Source: Kitasatospora sp. NBC_01287
GTDB lineage: Bacteria; Actinomycetota; Actinomycetes; Streptomycetales; Streptomycetaceae
Assembly: GCF_026340565.1 (NCBI RefSeq)
Contig: NZ_JAPEPB010000002.1
Location: forward strand, 496,001-560,000
Length of the DNA: 64,000 nt
Direction of reading: 5' to 3'
Below the pieces are notes generated by a model. The model saw nothing but the letters and a program-made list of their open reading frames with translations. It had not been told where the DNA came from and made no database searches. How positions within the stretch are numbered: position 1 is the first letter of the stretch; each line of letters begins with the position of its first letter. Below, piece by piece: positions 1 to 7,363 of the stretch. Position numbers and translations under genes: made by a program.

Positions 1-508
1 CGGTGTCGGTCTGCGAGGCGTAGCAGACCTCCTGGCCGAGCTTGATGGCATACCGGTCGATGGCGGCCGGGGAGAAGATCGTGGCCAGCGCCGACATGGT
101 GTTGACGTTCTGGCCGGCCGCCGTGGCGAAGATCTGCACCCATGCTTCCTGCGGTGGTCCACCGATCGGCGAGCCGTCGGCGCGGAAGCCGACCAGGCGG
201 CACGGGCCGACGAACTCCATCGCGGCCACGCTCGCCATCTTCGGGTCCTTGCCCCAGCCCTTGAGGCGGCGCAGGGTGCCGGACTCGTAGCGGAAGGCGC
301 GGCCCCAGGTCTCGGGGTCGTTGGGGTCCTCGGGTACGGCGTCGTCGCGCAGTTCGTACCAGCGAGCGAGGATGCGGCACTGCTCGGGGGTGTACTTCCA
401 GTCCGGGCGGAACGCGTGGGCGCTCCAGCGCAGCAGCTCACCCGCGAGCGTGCGGCGGCGGTCGGGGATCTCGTCCGCGATGGTGCGGACCGGCTCGTAG
501 CGAAGCAG
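1..508 (-). CDS. Phage terminase large subunit (N-terminal part, runs off left edge)
   Basis: The frame is open from about 508 to the window edge with no stop, giving 169 codons. It contains a basic segment reading GWGKDPKMASVAAMEFVGP, which matches the deviant P-loop region (GWGKDP) of actinophage large terminases, the ATPase motor that packages DNA. No ATG or GTG lies near the beginning. The best-placed start is a CTG at 506-508, six bases after an AGGAGG, so the start is tentative. The gene follows small-terminase and HNH genes in the usual HNH-terS-terL order, which supports the call. The nuclease domain would lie outside the window. Confidence 0.8.
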   Translation of the reverse strand, partial: MLRYEPVRTIADEIPDRRRTLAGELLRWSAHAFRPDWKYTPEQCRILARWYELRDDAVPEDPNDPETWGRAFRYESGTLRRLKGWGKDPKMASVAAMEFVGPCRLVGFRADGSPIGGPPQEAWVQIFATAAGQNVNTMSALATIFSPAAIDRYAIKLGQEVCYASQTDT

Positions 509-539
509 CGCGGCCCTCCTCGGTCTGAAATTCGGCGAG

Positions 540-565
540 CCCGGCTGTCAGTTTTGACAGCCGGG
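540..565. terminator. Perfect hairpin between the 75-aa ORF and terL
   Basis: An 11-bp perfect stem (CCCGGCTGTCA / TGACAGCCGGG) closes a 4-base loop. It lies in the 60-base gap between two minus-strand phage genes and could act as an intercistronic attenuator or an RNA-processing site. No U tract follows it on the minus strand. Confidence 0.5.
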
Positions 566-570
566 CCCTC

Positions 571-798
571 TCAGGTCGCCGCTGCCTCCCTGCGGGCGCG
601 CTCTTCCAGCAGCCGAGCAGCGTCAGCGGAGACATGCTCACCGGTCGCGAAGGGCGAGTTCATGTCGTGGGCCCACAGTTCGCGGGCGACGGCGTGAGGG
701 ACCTCGGAGTCCAAGCACGCCTCGTAGTAGACGATCGTCCGCGCGATGCGCAGGGACTCGTCCGAGGGTCCGGCGGCCCGGGTCTTGCGGCGTGCCAC
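571..798 (-). CDS. Small phage protein of unknown function (75 aa)
   Basis: A 75-residue charged protein between the small and large terminase genes. It has a Lys/Arg-rich N-terminus (MARRKTRAAG) and an Ala/Glu/Arg-rich helical C-terminus. No family is recognised. Its position in the packaging operon, only 11 bases after the small terminase stop, suggests co-expression with the packaging genes. A role there is inference only. Confidence 0.6.
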   Translation of the reverse strand: MARRKTRAAGPSDESLRIARTIVYYEACLDSEVPHAVARELWAHDMNSPFATGEHVSADAARLLEERARREAAAT

Positions 799-809
799 GG
801 CGGCCCCTC

Positions 810-1160
810 TCAGACTCGGTTGCCCCAGCGGGCGGCAATGGCGTCGCGGGCGTTGTGGCCTCGGCGGTTCCCGTCGCCCTCCCCTCGGATTTTTCCGAGG
901 GTGCCGGCCGCGCTCGCCCGGTTGGTCTGGGCCTGCGCGATGCCCGGGTGGAGGACGAACATCCCGGCCCGGTTCCCTCCGGGGATCATCTGGCCTTCAC
1001 GCTTCACCACGGCGTCGAGCTGGGCGGCGCGCGCGAGCATCGGCGCGGCGATGTCGATCAGCGCGAGGTCGGTCGGCTCAAGGTCCAACTCGGTCTCGTA
1101 CAGCTCGACCAGCGCGGTGCGAATCTTCGCCGGGTCCTTCTCGGTCGGATCGACGTTCAA
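810..1160 (-). CDS. Phage terminase small subunit, P27-like
   Basis: A 116-residue protein starting at a TTG (1158-1160) that overlaps the HNH stop codon by 4 bases and is preceded by GGGAGG. A longer in-frame reading exists, but its upstream part is low-complexity and lies inside the HNH gene. The body is two or three helices with the pattern of P27-family small terminases: an acidic N-terminal helix, then DLALIDIAAPMLARAAQLDAV, then a Gly-Asn region. It would recognise phage DNA and recruit the large terminase. Gene order is the main support; the sequence match is moderate. Confidence 0.7.
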   Translation of the reverse strand: MNVDPTEKDPAKIRTALVELYETELDLEPTDLALIDIAAPMLARAAQLDAVVKREGQMIPGGNRAGMFVLHPGIAQAQTNRASAAGTLGKIRGEGDGNRRGHNARDAIAARWGNRV

Positions 1161-1480
1161 CGGACCTCCCCGGGGTGCGATCGGCGGGTTCGGATGGGCT
1201 GCCAGCGGCCCGCGGCGGCCCGCCTGCGGGCTCGGCCGGCGTCCGCCGAGTCCTTGCGCAGGACGTGCCAGTCGCACAGGGCGCGGAGGTTGGCCGGCGC
1301 GTCGGAGCCACCTTCAGAGGCGGGCACGATGTGGTCGCAATGGCGCGCTGGCTCGCCGCACGGCTCTCCGGTGTCGTACCGGATGTGCTGGCACATCCAC
1401 GCGTCGCGGTTCATCACCGCGCGGCGAAGGCGGGCCCAGTGCGGGGGAAGCGGGGTCGTCCGGCGCGAACTCGTCTGCAC
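1157..1480 (-). CDS. HNH endonuclease
   Basis: A 107-residue protein with a GTG start at 1478-1480 after AAGGAGG. The HNH fold is visible: CQHIRYDTGEPCGEPA (zinc-type cysteines), then HCDHIVPASEGGSDAPANLRALC with the catalytic His-Asp-His and the final Asn-Leu-Arg-Ala-Leu-Cys. The basic C-terminus suits DNA binding. In many actinophages an HNH gene sits immediately beside terS and takes part in DNA packaging or cos cleavage. Here the stop codon overlaps the terS start, so the two are translationally coupled. Confidence 0.85.
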   Translation of the reverse strand: MQTSSRRTTPLPPHWARLRRAVMNRDAWMCQHIRYDTGEPCGEPARHCDHIVPASEGGSDAPANLRALCDWHVLRKDSADAGRARRRAAAGRWQPIRTRRSHPGEVR

Positions 1481-2050
1481 GGCAACCTCCTTGAAGCGTT
1501 GGGCCCCGCCAGGTGCTCGACCTCGACCAGGGAGAGAGGGCCGGTCGGGGAGCGTTGCCCTGGCGGGGCAACTCGGGAGGCCGGCTCGGGGTGCCGCAGA
1601 CGTGCGCGCACGCGCGCGGAGCTGCCTCCACATGTATTAAGGCGGTCCGGTTAACAACCGCCGACGCCCGCGGCCTCACTCTCCGCAGTCAGTGCATGGC
1701 AATGCGTTCATCCCTGCTGGTCACAGTGTGTTATTGATCAGGAAGAAGGAGTCGGCCGGCGTTCGTATCGGATCTCGACTGCTATGACGCTCCGGGCAAT
1801 GAAGGAACGCGCGCGGGAGGCACCCCCCGGGTCACCCCGCAACGACCGCCGAACCGCCACGAACGTGCCACCAAATCTCTTGCAGCACTTAGGAGTTGAC
1901 TTCGCTTCGCGTGAGCGCGTCTTCCGACTTGGCGAGTTGGAGTGCTTCAAGTGAGTGTGACGGGCATCACGCATTTCATATTGGACAACCAACGTGGTGG
2001 TCATGCAGTGTTGCCCTCAGAACGAACGAGCCGAGCGAAACGAGATCACG
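1481..2050. other. Non-coding divergent region between packaging genes and the small-gene arm (candidate cos/promoter region)
   Basis: About 570 bases with no convincing gene. Reading frames here lack Shine-Dalgarno sequences and have poor codon bias. It separates the minus-strand packaging operon from the plus-strand small genes, so it must carry outward promoters. It contains lower-GC stretches around 1725-1740 and 1965-1990 and a TTGACT at about 1897. Cohesive ends of many actinophages lie just upstream of the HNH/terS genes, so cos could be here, but no overhang can be read from sequence alone. Confidence 0.4.
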
Positions 2051-2263
2051 ATGCGTAACCACATCACCCCCGCCGCCCTGGCCCTGGCCATGCTGCTGGC
2101 GGGCAACCCGTGGCAGACGCACAACTGGGGCGGAGGGGTCGCGGCGGCCCTGCTGACCGGCCTTCTGGCACACGGGGTGCAGCGGCTGGCCGGTCGCTTC
2201 CGGCGGACCGCGCCGTGCCCGGCCGAGGTTCCGGCGGTCGCCGACGACCGCGACGACGCCTGA
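2051..2263 (+). CDS. Small protein with hydrophobic N-terminus, unknown function (70 aa)
   Basis: First gene of the plus-strand arm. The ATG at 2051 starts a 70-residue protein with two short hydrophobic segments (ALALAMLLAG and GVAAALLTGLLAHG), so it may be a small membrane protein. An upstream in-frame start at 1994 would add 19 residues that look non-coding. No family is recognised. The next gene follows after 37 bases. Confidence 0.5.
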   Translation: MRNHITPAALALAMLLAGNPWQTHNWGGGVAAALLTGLLAHGVQRLAGRFRRTAPCPAEVPAVADDRDDA

Positions 2264-2300
2264 TCCGTTACCCCGCCCGACTCAACCCCGGAGAACACCA

Positions 2301-2696
2301 ATGCGTGTCCGCCTCACCCTCTCCGCACTCGCCGTGTCCGCCGTGTCCGCACTCGGCGGGTGGGCGGCTGGAAGCCACCACGCACCGGCCCCAACTCCGC
2401 CGAGCGTCACGGCTGATGACGTCTACGCCGTACTCGGCGAAGGGCAGACCGTCGCGGCGGCCTGCGGACGGGGTCACGACGCCTGCCGCACGGCCCTTGA
2501 CGGCTCGCAGGGCATGGCACTGGCCGGACAGGCCGTGACCTTCTGGGAAGACGGCTCGTGGTCGCTCACAGGCAGCGGCCCGGCCAGTGAGGACGCCTAC
2601 ACCCGCGCATTCAACGACGGCTGGCAGGACGCCATGCGCGACGCCTGCGATCAGGGCAGCGCGTACGCCTGCAACTGGCTCGCCACCACCCGCTGA
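2301..2696 (+). CDS. Small secreted protein, unknown function (131 aa)
   Basis: The N-terminus reads MRVRLTLSALAVSAVSALGG: two arginines, a hydrophobic core and small residues, as in a Sec signal peptide. The mature part has two cysteine pairs (CGRGHDACRT and CDQGSAYACNW) that could form disulfides outside the cell. It sits 37 bases after the preceding small membrane protein gene. No known family is recognised. A secreted protein in a phage arm could be a lysogenic-conversion factor, but this is inference. Confidence 0.6.
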   Translation: MRVRLTLSALAVSAVSALGGWAAGSHHAPAPTPPSVTADDVYAVLGEGQTVAAACGRGHDACRTALDGSQGMALAGQAVTFWEDGSWSLTGSGPASEDAYTRAFNDGWQDAMRDACDQGSAYACNWLATTR

Positions 2697-2726
2697 CCAC
2701 CACCCGCACCACGCAAGGAACGCACC

Positions 2727-3560
2727 ATGACCGCCACTCTCACCCACGAACTCGCCGACGCCGTAGACCAGTTCGGCACCCGATACGACACCGCACAGAA
2801 CCTGATCAACGAGTGCGCCGCTCACGACTGGGCCCGGATAGCCATCGTGATGGACGTGACCGGGTTCCTGGAGGACGGGGACCACTGGTACTCCACCGAG
2901 GCCGAACAGGTCCGCGCGGCGTCCAACTACGAGACGGCCAAGCGCTGGTTCACGGAGGAGTGCGGGCCGATCGGCGGCACGTGGGACGACAACGGCTGGT
3001 TGCTGTACAACGCCGACGATCCGGCCGCTGTGGCGGTGGCGGAGCGCGTGACCGGCTGCCTGCACGGATACCCGCTGTTGGACGACGACGACCACAGCGA
3101 GCGGGAGCACGTGGCCATGGTCGAAGAGATCGAAGGGTCACCCCTCACCCTGCCGGACGGAGTGGACGGCGCGGACGTGCTGCGCGAACTGTCCTGTCCC
3201 CAACTCGGCTGCATCACGATGGACATGGTGGAGGATGCCCTGTCCGGCATGGGGTACGCGCAGTGCTCCGACTGCGACGAGTGGCTGACCCCCGCCACCG
3301 CCCGACACGGCGAACCGCTCTGCCGGGACTGCGCGTTGGAGGAATCGCGCCCCGTGGAGACGTCCAACTTCCTGATGCCCGGGTCTGAGCAGTGGCAGGC
3401 CCGCACCGTCTACGGCCACGGGAAGCCACTGACCGCCGTTCTCAAGCCCTACCTGGACGGCTACGCCACCGAGCAGGGGGCCGCGTACCGCGAGGACGTG
3501 CGCGCCATCGTGCGCGGCTCCAAGCAGGGATACCGCGCCGTGTACGGCCGTGCCGCGTAG
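2727..3560 (+). CDS. Phage protein with C-terminal zinc ribbon, unknown function (277 aa)
   Basis: A 277-residue acidic protein beginning MTATLTHELADAV after AAGGAA. Between roughly residues 180 and 205 it has a four-cysteine zinc-ribbon pattern (CSDCDEWLTPATARHG...CRDC). After that comes a basic C-terminal region. No enzyme motif is seen. The acidic N-terminal half with many Asp and Glu is common in actinophage early proteins. The first copy of the C-rich intergenic repeat lies just after its stop. Confidence 0.65.
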   Translation: MTATLTHELADAVDQFGTRYDTAQNLINECAAHDWARIAIVMDVTGFLEDGDHWYSTEAEQVRAASNYETAKRWFTEECGPIGGTWDDNGWLLYNADDPAAVAVAERVTGCLHGYPLLDDDDHSEREHVAMVEEIEGSPLTLPDGVDGADVLRELSCPQLGCITMDMVEDALSGMGYAQCSDCDEWLTPATARHGEPLCRDCALEESRPVETSNFLMPGSEQWQARTVYGHGKPLTAVLKPYLDGYATEQGAAYREDVRAIVRGSKQGYRAVYGRAA

Positions 3561-3612
3561 GCAACAGGCCCCACCCCCTCCAACTCCCGTACCACAGAAC
3601 GGAATCCCCGCC

Positions 3613-3798
3613 ATGACCCGCACCGACGCAATCCGACTGTCCGGCTACTGGCCCAACCTGGCGAAGCTCGGCATGGACCACCCCGACGACGCAGCCGCGA
3701 TGTTCGACGCCTTCCGCGACATGCGCCGTGACCCGGAGTTCGGCCAGGGCCTTGACGTCCTGCTGGACGAGATGTTCGCCGACCCGCGCAGCGTCTGA
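3613..3798 (+). CDS. Small phage protein, unknown function (61 aa)
   Basis: ATG at 3613, 35 bases after the first C-rich repeat. The 61 residues are acidic and helical (AAAMFDAFRDMRRDPEFGQG, then LDVLLDEMF). No family is recognised. It is followed by a run of CCCACC repeats and the ArdA-like gene. Confidence 0.55.
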   Translation: MTRTDAIRLSGYWPNLAKLGMDHPDDAAAMFDAFRDMRRDPEFGQGLDVLLDEMFADPRSV

Positions 3799-3852
3799 CC
3801 CACCCACCCACCCACCCGCCCACCCCCACACCGACCCGAGAGAGACCCCACG

Positions 3853-4164
3853 GTGAGCCGCACCGCTGACTACCTTGCCCACCTTGCCGAAGAGGCCGGG
3901 CTGATGATCGAAGACCTGGAAGCCCTCACCGCCTACGCCGCACTCGTCGGCGACGCTGAGTACGCCGTGCGGACCTTCGATGACGCCTACGAAGGCCAGT
4001 GGGACGACTTGGAGGACTTCGCCCACGACCGGCTGATGGAGACGGACGACGAGTACCGCGCGGCGATGGAGAGTTGCCGGGGGTGGCGGCCCTCCCTGGA
4101 CATGATCGCGTGGCACTGCGACTACTCGCACACCGCCGGTGGCCACGTCTTCCAGTCCATCTGA
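3853..4164 (+). CDS. ArdA-like antirestriction protein, short form (103 aa)
   Basis: GTG start at 3853 after GAGAGAC. The protein is strongly acidic. Its centre, TFDDAYEGQWDDLEDFAHD, matches the ArdA pattern of an acidic segment with Tyr-x-Gly followed by a Phe-Ala block. It ends GGHVFQSI, like the conserved (G)HVF tail of ArdA. ArdA proteins mimic bent B-form DNA and block type I restriction enzymes. At 103 residues it is shorter than usual ArdA (about 165) and seems to keep only the C-terminal two-thirds. Whether it is active is unknown. Confidence 0.6.
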   Translation: MSRTADYLAHLAEEAGLMIEDLEALTAYAALVGDAEYAVRTFDDAYEGQWDDLEDFAHDRLMETDDEYRAAMESCRGWRPSLDMIAWHCDYSHTAGGHVFQSI

Positions 4165-4182
4165 GCTGCGCCCCTTTGGTGA

Positions 4183-4206
4183 GGGCCCGCCCGCAGCGTC
4201 GGGCCC
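4183..4206 (+). terminator. Intercistronic hairpin upstream of a C-rich repeat
   Basis: GGGCCCG and CGGGCCC form a 7-bp stem with a 10-base loop between two phage genes. It is preceded by TTTGGTGAGGGCC, which recurs almost exactly before the next hairpin (4628-4640). A C-rich repeat follows at 4225. Confidence 0.45.
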
Positions 4207-4275
4207 GCGCCATGGGTGCACAGACACCAGGCCCCACCCCCTCCCACCTCACCGACACACCCCCGGAGCACAGCC

Positions 4276-4602
4276 ATGCCCGTAAGCCTGATCAAGTCCG
4301 CCGCCGTTGACCAGACGTTCGCCGCGATCGTCGCGGACATCCCCGACCACGACACCAGCACCGCCACCGACCGGTTCACCTGCGAGTACTGCGGCGGAAA
4401 GATCGAAGCGTCCGCCCCGATGTGGTTCAACGTCACCCGGCAGGCCGACGGAACCCCCCTCCTGGACATCTACGGCGTAGGGGCCGAGTCCGCCTCGGTG
4501 AGCTGCGAAGACTGCGGGCGCGACGCGGACACCGAGATCTACCGCGCCATCTCAAACGCCATGTGCCCCGCAGACAACTACCTGTCGGGAATGGTGCTCT
4601 GA
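4276..4602 (+). CDS. Zinc-finger-like phage protein, unknown function (108 aa)
   Basis: ATG at 4276 after CCGGAG, 35 bases past a C-rich repeat. The protein has two Cys-x2-Cys pairs (CEYCGGKIEAS and CEDCGRD) spaced as a four-cysteine zinc site, and a further Cys near the end. Small treble-clef or ribbon proteins of this kind are common in actinophages. No specific function can be assigned. Confidence 0.6.
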   Translation: MPVSLIKSAAVDQTFAAIVADIPDHDTSTATDRFTCEYCGGKIEASAPMWFNVTRQADGTPLLDIYGVGAESASVSCEDCGRDADTEIYRAISNAMCPADNYLSGMVL

Positions 4603-4633
4603 GCCCGTCCGCACCCCCCTGAGCCGCTTTGGT

Positions 4634-4655
4634 GGGGGCCGGACCCCCGGCCCCC
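4634..4655 (+). terminator. Intercistronic hairpin (9-bp stem)
   Basis: GGGGGCCGG and CCGGCCCCC form a 9-bp perfect stem with a 4-base loop. TTTGGTGGGGGCC overlaps its left arm, matching the sequence before the 4183 hairpin. A C-rich repeat follows 16 bases later, so hairpin plus repeat forms a composite intergenic unit. Confidence 0.5.
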
Positions 4656-4712
4656 GTCATGGTCGCTCAGGCACCAGACCCCACCCCCTCACCCGGCCGA
4701 AGGAACAGCGCC

Positions 4713-4955
4713 ATGTCCGCACAGCTCCAGACCCTCGTTGACCGCGTCCGCGAGAACGAACGTGCCTGGGAAGCCGCCTTCCGGGCGAACGTCCCGACCT
4801 ACGACCCCGACCACCCCGACCAGCCCGCCGAAGACCAGTACATGGGCGACTACGACGAGATGGACACCGAGCGGGCGCACGACGCCCGCAAGCTGCTGCT
4901 GGACCTCTCCACCGAACTCGACGCACTCATCAGCGAGATGGAGGGCGGCCGGTGA
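4713..4955 (+). CDS. Small helical phage protein, unknown function (80 aa)
   Basis: ATG at 4713 after GAAGGAA, 25 bases past a C-rich repeat. The sequence is acidic and probably helical (LQTLVDRVRENERAWEAAF and LLLDLSTELDALISEME). Its stop overlaps the next start by 4 bases (GTGA at 4952), so the two proteins are co-translated. No family is recognised. Confidence 0.6.
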   Translation: MSAQLQTLVDRVRENERAWEAAFRANVPTYDPDHPDQPAEDQYMGDYDEMDTERAHDARKLLLDLSTELDALISEMEGGR

Positions 4956-5185
4956 TCAGCGCCGAGGACTTCGCGCTTCTCTCCCACTGGGCCTACGCCG
5001 ACCGCATCGGGGCCGACGTCGCCGACCCCGACGGAACGGCTACCGCCCGGCTGGCCGACGCCGGATACCTCACCCCCGGGGCCGTCCACGGTATGTGGCG
5101 CATCACCCGGGAAGGTCAGGCCGCCCGGGGCGCGTACCTCCGAGTCCACCCGGTCGGCAAGCGCGTCGGCGGCATCCCGTTCTGA
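4952..5185 (+). CDS. Small phage protein, possible winged-helix-like fold (77 aa)
   Basis: GTG start coupled to the preceding stop. The segment ATARLADAGYLTPG...WRITREGQAARGAYL has the rhythm of a short winged-helix: a recognition-like helix, then a beta hairpin, then a helix. This is only suggestive. The C-terminus is basic (VGKRVGG). A C-rich repeat follows at 5199. Confidence 0.55.
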   Translation: MISAEDFALLSHWAYADRIGADVADPDGTATARLADAGYLTPGAVHGMWRITREGQAARGAYLRVHPVGKRVGGIPF

Positions 5186-5237
5186 CCGGCCCCGCTGGCA
5201 CCAGGCCCCACCCCACCCCGAAGGAAGCGAAGCACCG

Positions 5238-5699
5238 ATGAACACCTACGACGCTCTTGTGGTCCAGCTCGGCGACCACGCCGCCGTGAGCGGCGCACGG
5301 GCCTACGCCACCGAGGACGACTCTCCGAGCACCAGCCCGGACGTCCTGGCCCAGCGTCTCGCCCGCCACGGCACCCACCACGGCGCGACCATCACCCCTG
5401 GCCCCGGCGGAGCCGTCACGGTCGAGTGGCCCCGGGTCGGTCGCACGGTCCGTGTGGTGTGGCTGCCGGTTATCCGGGCCGCATGGGTCAACCTCGCGGA
5501 CGAGCTTCCCGAGTTGACTCCCGACAGCCGGGCGTACGGCAAGGGGGCGGAGGACGCGGGCAGGATGCGCGGCTGGCGGCTCAGCCGCGCGGGGTACCGG
5601 GCCTGGGCCGAAGCCGTCGGCCTGACCGGCGACGACGGCGAGTGGTTCGCCTACGAGACCGGTCACGCGGACTGGTGGATCTCCTACGAAGGCCGCTGA
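5238..5699 (+). CDS. Phage protein, unknown function (153 aa)
   Basis: ATG at 5238, after GAAGGAAG and 23 bases past a C-rich repeat. It is a mixed alpha/beta-looking protein with Trp-rich stretches (VVWLPVIRAAWVNLADE and HADWWISYEGR). No family is recognised. Its stop codon TGA runs directly into the next repeat (GCTGACACCAGG), so stop and repeat share bases. Confidence 0.6.
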   Translation: MNTYDALVVQLGDHAAVSGARAYATEDDSPSTSPDVLAQRLARHGTHHGATITPGPGGAVTVEWPRVGRTVRVVWLPVIRAAWVNLADELPELTPDSRAYGKGAEDAGRMRGWRLSRAGYRAWAEAVGLTGDDGEWFAYETGHADWWISYEGR

Positions 5700-5763
5700 C
5701 ACCAGGCCCCACCCTCCGGCCGGCCTGGCACCAGGCCCCACCCCGACCCCGCAGGAGACCTCC

Positions 5764-5964
5764 GTGCCCCGCTTTGCCGTCTACATCAACGACACCAGCA
5801 CCTACCGCTACGAGGTAGAGGCCGACGACTACGAGGCCGCCGAGGCCGCCGGGTTGGCCATCTTCGAGAGCGACGACCGCGAGAGCGGCTACAGCCACTG
5901 CCACGAACCAGAGGTTCCTGAACCGGAGTTGCTGGACGCGCTCCCGCTCCCCGTCGCGGCGTGA
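5764..5964 (+). CDS. Small acidic phage protein, unknown function (66 aa)
   Basis: GTG at 5764 after CGCAGGAGACC. Two C-rich repeats (5700 and 5729) lie in the preceding 64-base gap. The N-terminal half reads RFAVYINDTSTYRYEVEADDYEAAEAAGL, a pattern like a small beta-beta-alpha unit (beta strands followed by an 'EAEDYEEA' helix) seen in many short phage proteins. It is very acidic. The function is unknown. Confidence 0.6.
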   Translation: MPRFAVYINDTSTYRYEVEADDYEAAEAAGLAIFESDDRESGYSHCHEPEVPEPELLDALPLPVAA

Positions 5965-6016
5965 CCACCCGCCGTTGACACCAGGCCCCACCCCCACCCC
6001 ATCGCAGGAGATACCA

Positions 6017-6511
6017 GTGCCCACCCCCGCCACCCTGACCACCACGCTCCGCCTGCCCGGCGAGAAGAAGCCCGTCGTCGTCACCACCCCGGCCCAGCGC
6101 GGTGCGCAGAACAAGCACACCAAGGCCGTTCAGACCGCGCTCGACCTTCCGACGCTCAGCAGCCCCGGCAAGGCCGTGAAGATCGGGCCCGGTCCCCGCC
6201 CCGCCACGAAACCCAGCAAGGCCCGCACGGCGGGCAAGGGCTGGCAGCGCTGGACCGAGCCGGACGGCACCGTGCGCTACGGCGTCGCCAGCGAAGCCCA
6301 CCCCAGCGAACTCGGGCTCGACTGCCCGTCCGTCCGCGCGACCCGCGCCCGGTACCGCGTCGTCGTCCCGGCCGACGGCGGGGAGCCGTTCGCCATCGTC
6401 ACCGCCCCCGGTCACCCGTGGATGCGCGACCGCGACACCGCCATGGTCCCCGCACTGCTTCAGGACTGCCTGCCCGGCCTGCTCGTCAGCGGCACCGTGC
6501 TGGCTGCCTGA
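6017..6511 (+). CDS. Phage protein beginning MPTP, unknown function (164 aa)
   Basis: GTG at 6017 after GCAGGAGATACCA, 22 bases past a C-rich repeat. The N-terminal third is basic (KKPVVVTTPAQRGAQNKHTK, then a Lys/Pro/Arg-rich stretch), and the C-terminal half is more hydrophobic and probably folded. It belongs to the set of genes here that share the leader CAGGAGA-CCAGTGCCCACCCCC. No known family is recognised. Confidence 0.6.
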   Translation: MPTPATLTTTLRLPGEKKPVVVTTPAQRGAQNKHTKAVQTALDLPTLSSPGKAVKIGPGPRPATKPSKARTAGKGWQRWTEPDGTVRYGVASEAHPSELGLDCPSVRATRARYRVVVPADGGEPFAIVTAPGHPWMRDRDTAMVPALLQDCLPGLLVSGTVLAA

Positions 6512-6525
6512 CCCGCCCCGGTGCA

Positions 6526-6547
6526 GCCCGGACCACCACGTCCGGGC
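6526..6547 (+). terminator. Intercistronic hairpin (8-bp stem)
   Basis: GCCCGGAC and GTCCGGGC pair across a 6-base loop, directly after the 6017 gene. A C-rich repeat follows 20 bases later. Confidence 0.5.
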
Positions 6548-6604
6548 CGCGCCGAGGCCCGGTCAGACACCAGGCCCCACCCCGAGCACCGCAGGAGAGC
6601 AGCA

Positions 6605-7282
6605 GTGCCCACCCCCGACTACAAGCTGACCGCCTTCCGCGCCGAGCTGCTGGCGCTCGCCGAAGGGCTAGCCCAGGGCCTCGGCAGCGACGAGTGGACT
6701 GTCGACCCGCGCCGGATACCCGACTGGCACCCGTGCGTCGAACTGGTCCGCACCGAAGACAGAGCCCGCGTTCTGATCCAGCAGGAACGCCTCCGACCCG
6801 ACCGCTGGGGTGTGCACGGCACCCTCCCCGACAGCAGCACCTACTACTACCGCCACGACCTGACCGGCGGGAACATCACCGTCACCCGGGCCAAGACCCC
6901 GGCCCAGGTCGCGCGGGACGTGCAGCGGCGGCTGCTGCCCGACCTCGACGCGGCGGTCGCCGAGATGAGCCGCAGGCAGCACCAGCACCTCACCGACGTC
7001 CACGAGGTGACCGCCGTGGCCAGCCGGTTGAAGGCCGTGCCGCTCACCACCGGCCAGCCGCCCGGCGAAGCCAACCGGCGCAACGGCGAGGACACCACCC
7101 GCACCCTGAGCTGGAACCAGGGCCCCGGGACCTCCTGGAGTTCACCCCACGCCGTCGTCAAGGTCCAACGGTCCCAGTTCGGCGGGGTCGAGATCACGTG
7201 CTCGCACCTCACCCCCGACATGGCCGAGGCCGTACTCCGCGCCCTCACCACCTCGCTGCCCGCCACCGCCCAGGCCGCCTAG
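6605..7282 (+). CDS. Phage protein beginning MPTP, unknown function (225 aa)
   Basis: GTG at 6605 after GCAGGAGAGCAGCA, 21 bases past a C-rich repeat. The middle has a strand-rich block (RARVLIQQERLRPDRWGVHG...GNITVTRAKTP) followed by a helix with RDVQRRLLPDLDAAVAEM. The C-terminus has HAVVKVQRSQFGGVEITCSHLTPDMAEAVLRAL. It reads like a genuine folded protein but matches no family I recognise. Confidence 0.65.
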   Translation: MPTPDYKLTAFRAELLALAEGLAQGLGSDEWTVDPRRIPDWHPCVELVRTEDRARVLIQQERLRPDRWGVHGTLPDSSTYYYRHDLTGGNITVTRAKTPAQVARDVQRRLLPDLDAAVAEMSRRQHQHLTDVHEVTAVASRLKAVPLTTGQPPGEANRRNGEDTTRTLSWNQGPGTSWSSPHAVVKVQRSQFGGVEITCSHLTPDMAEAVLRALTTSLPATAQAA

Positions 7283-7302
7283 GCACCAGAGCCCACCCCC
7301 GC

Positions 7303-7321
7303 CAGCGGCCGGCCGCCGCTG
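7303..7321 (+). terminator. Intercistronic hairpin between two C-rich repeats
   Basis: CAGCGGC and GCCGCTG form a 7-bp stem with a 5-base loop. It sits between the repeats at 7284 and 7323, and its right arm merges into the CTGACACCAGG beginning of the second repeat. Confidence 0.45.
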
Positions 7322-7363
7322 ACACCAGGCCCCACCCCCGACCACCCGCAGGAGAGCAGCAGC

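Noticed and set aside
1738..2004. An 88-residue minus-strand frame in the divergent gap
   Set aside because: No ribosome-binding site, no codon bias and no family pattern.
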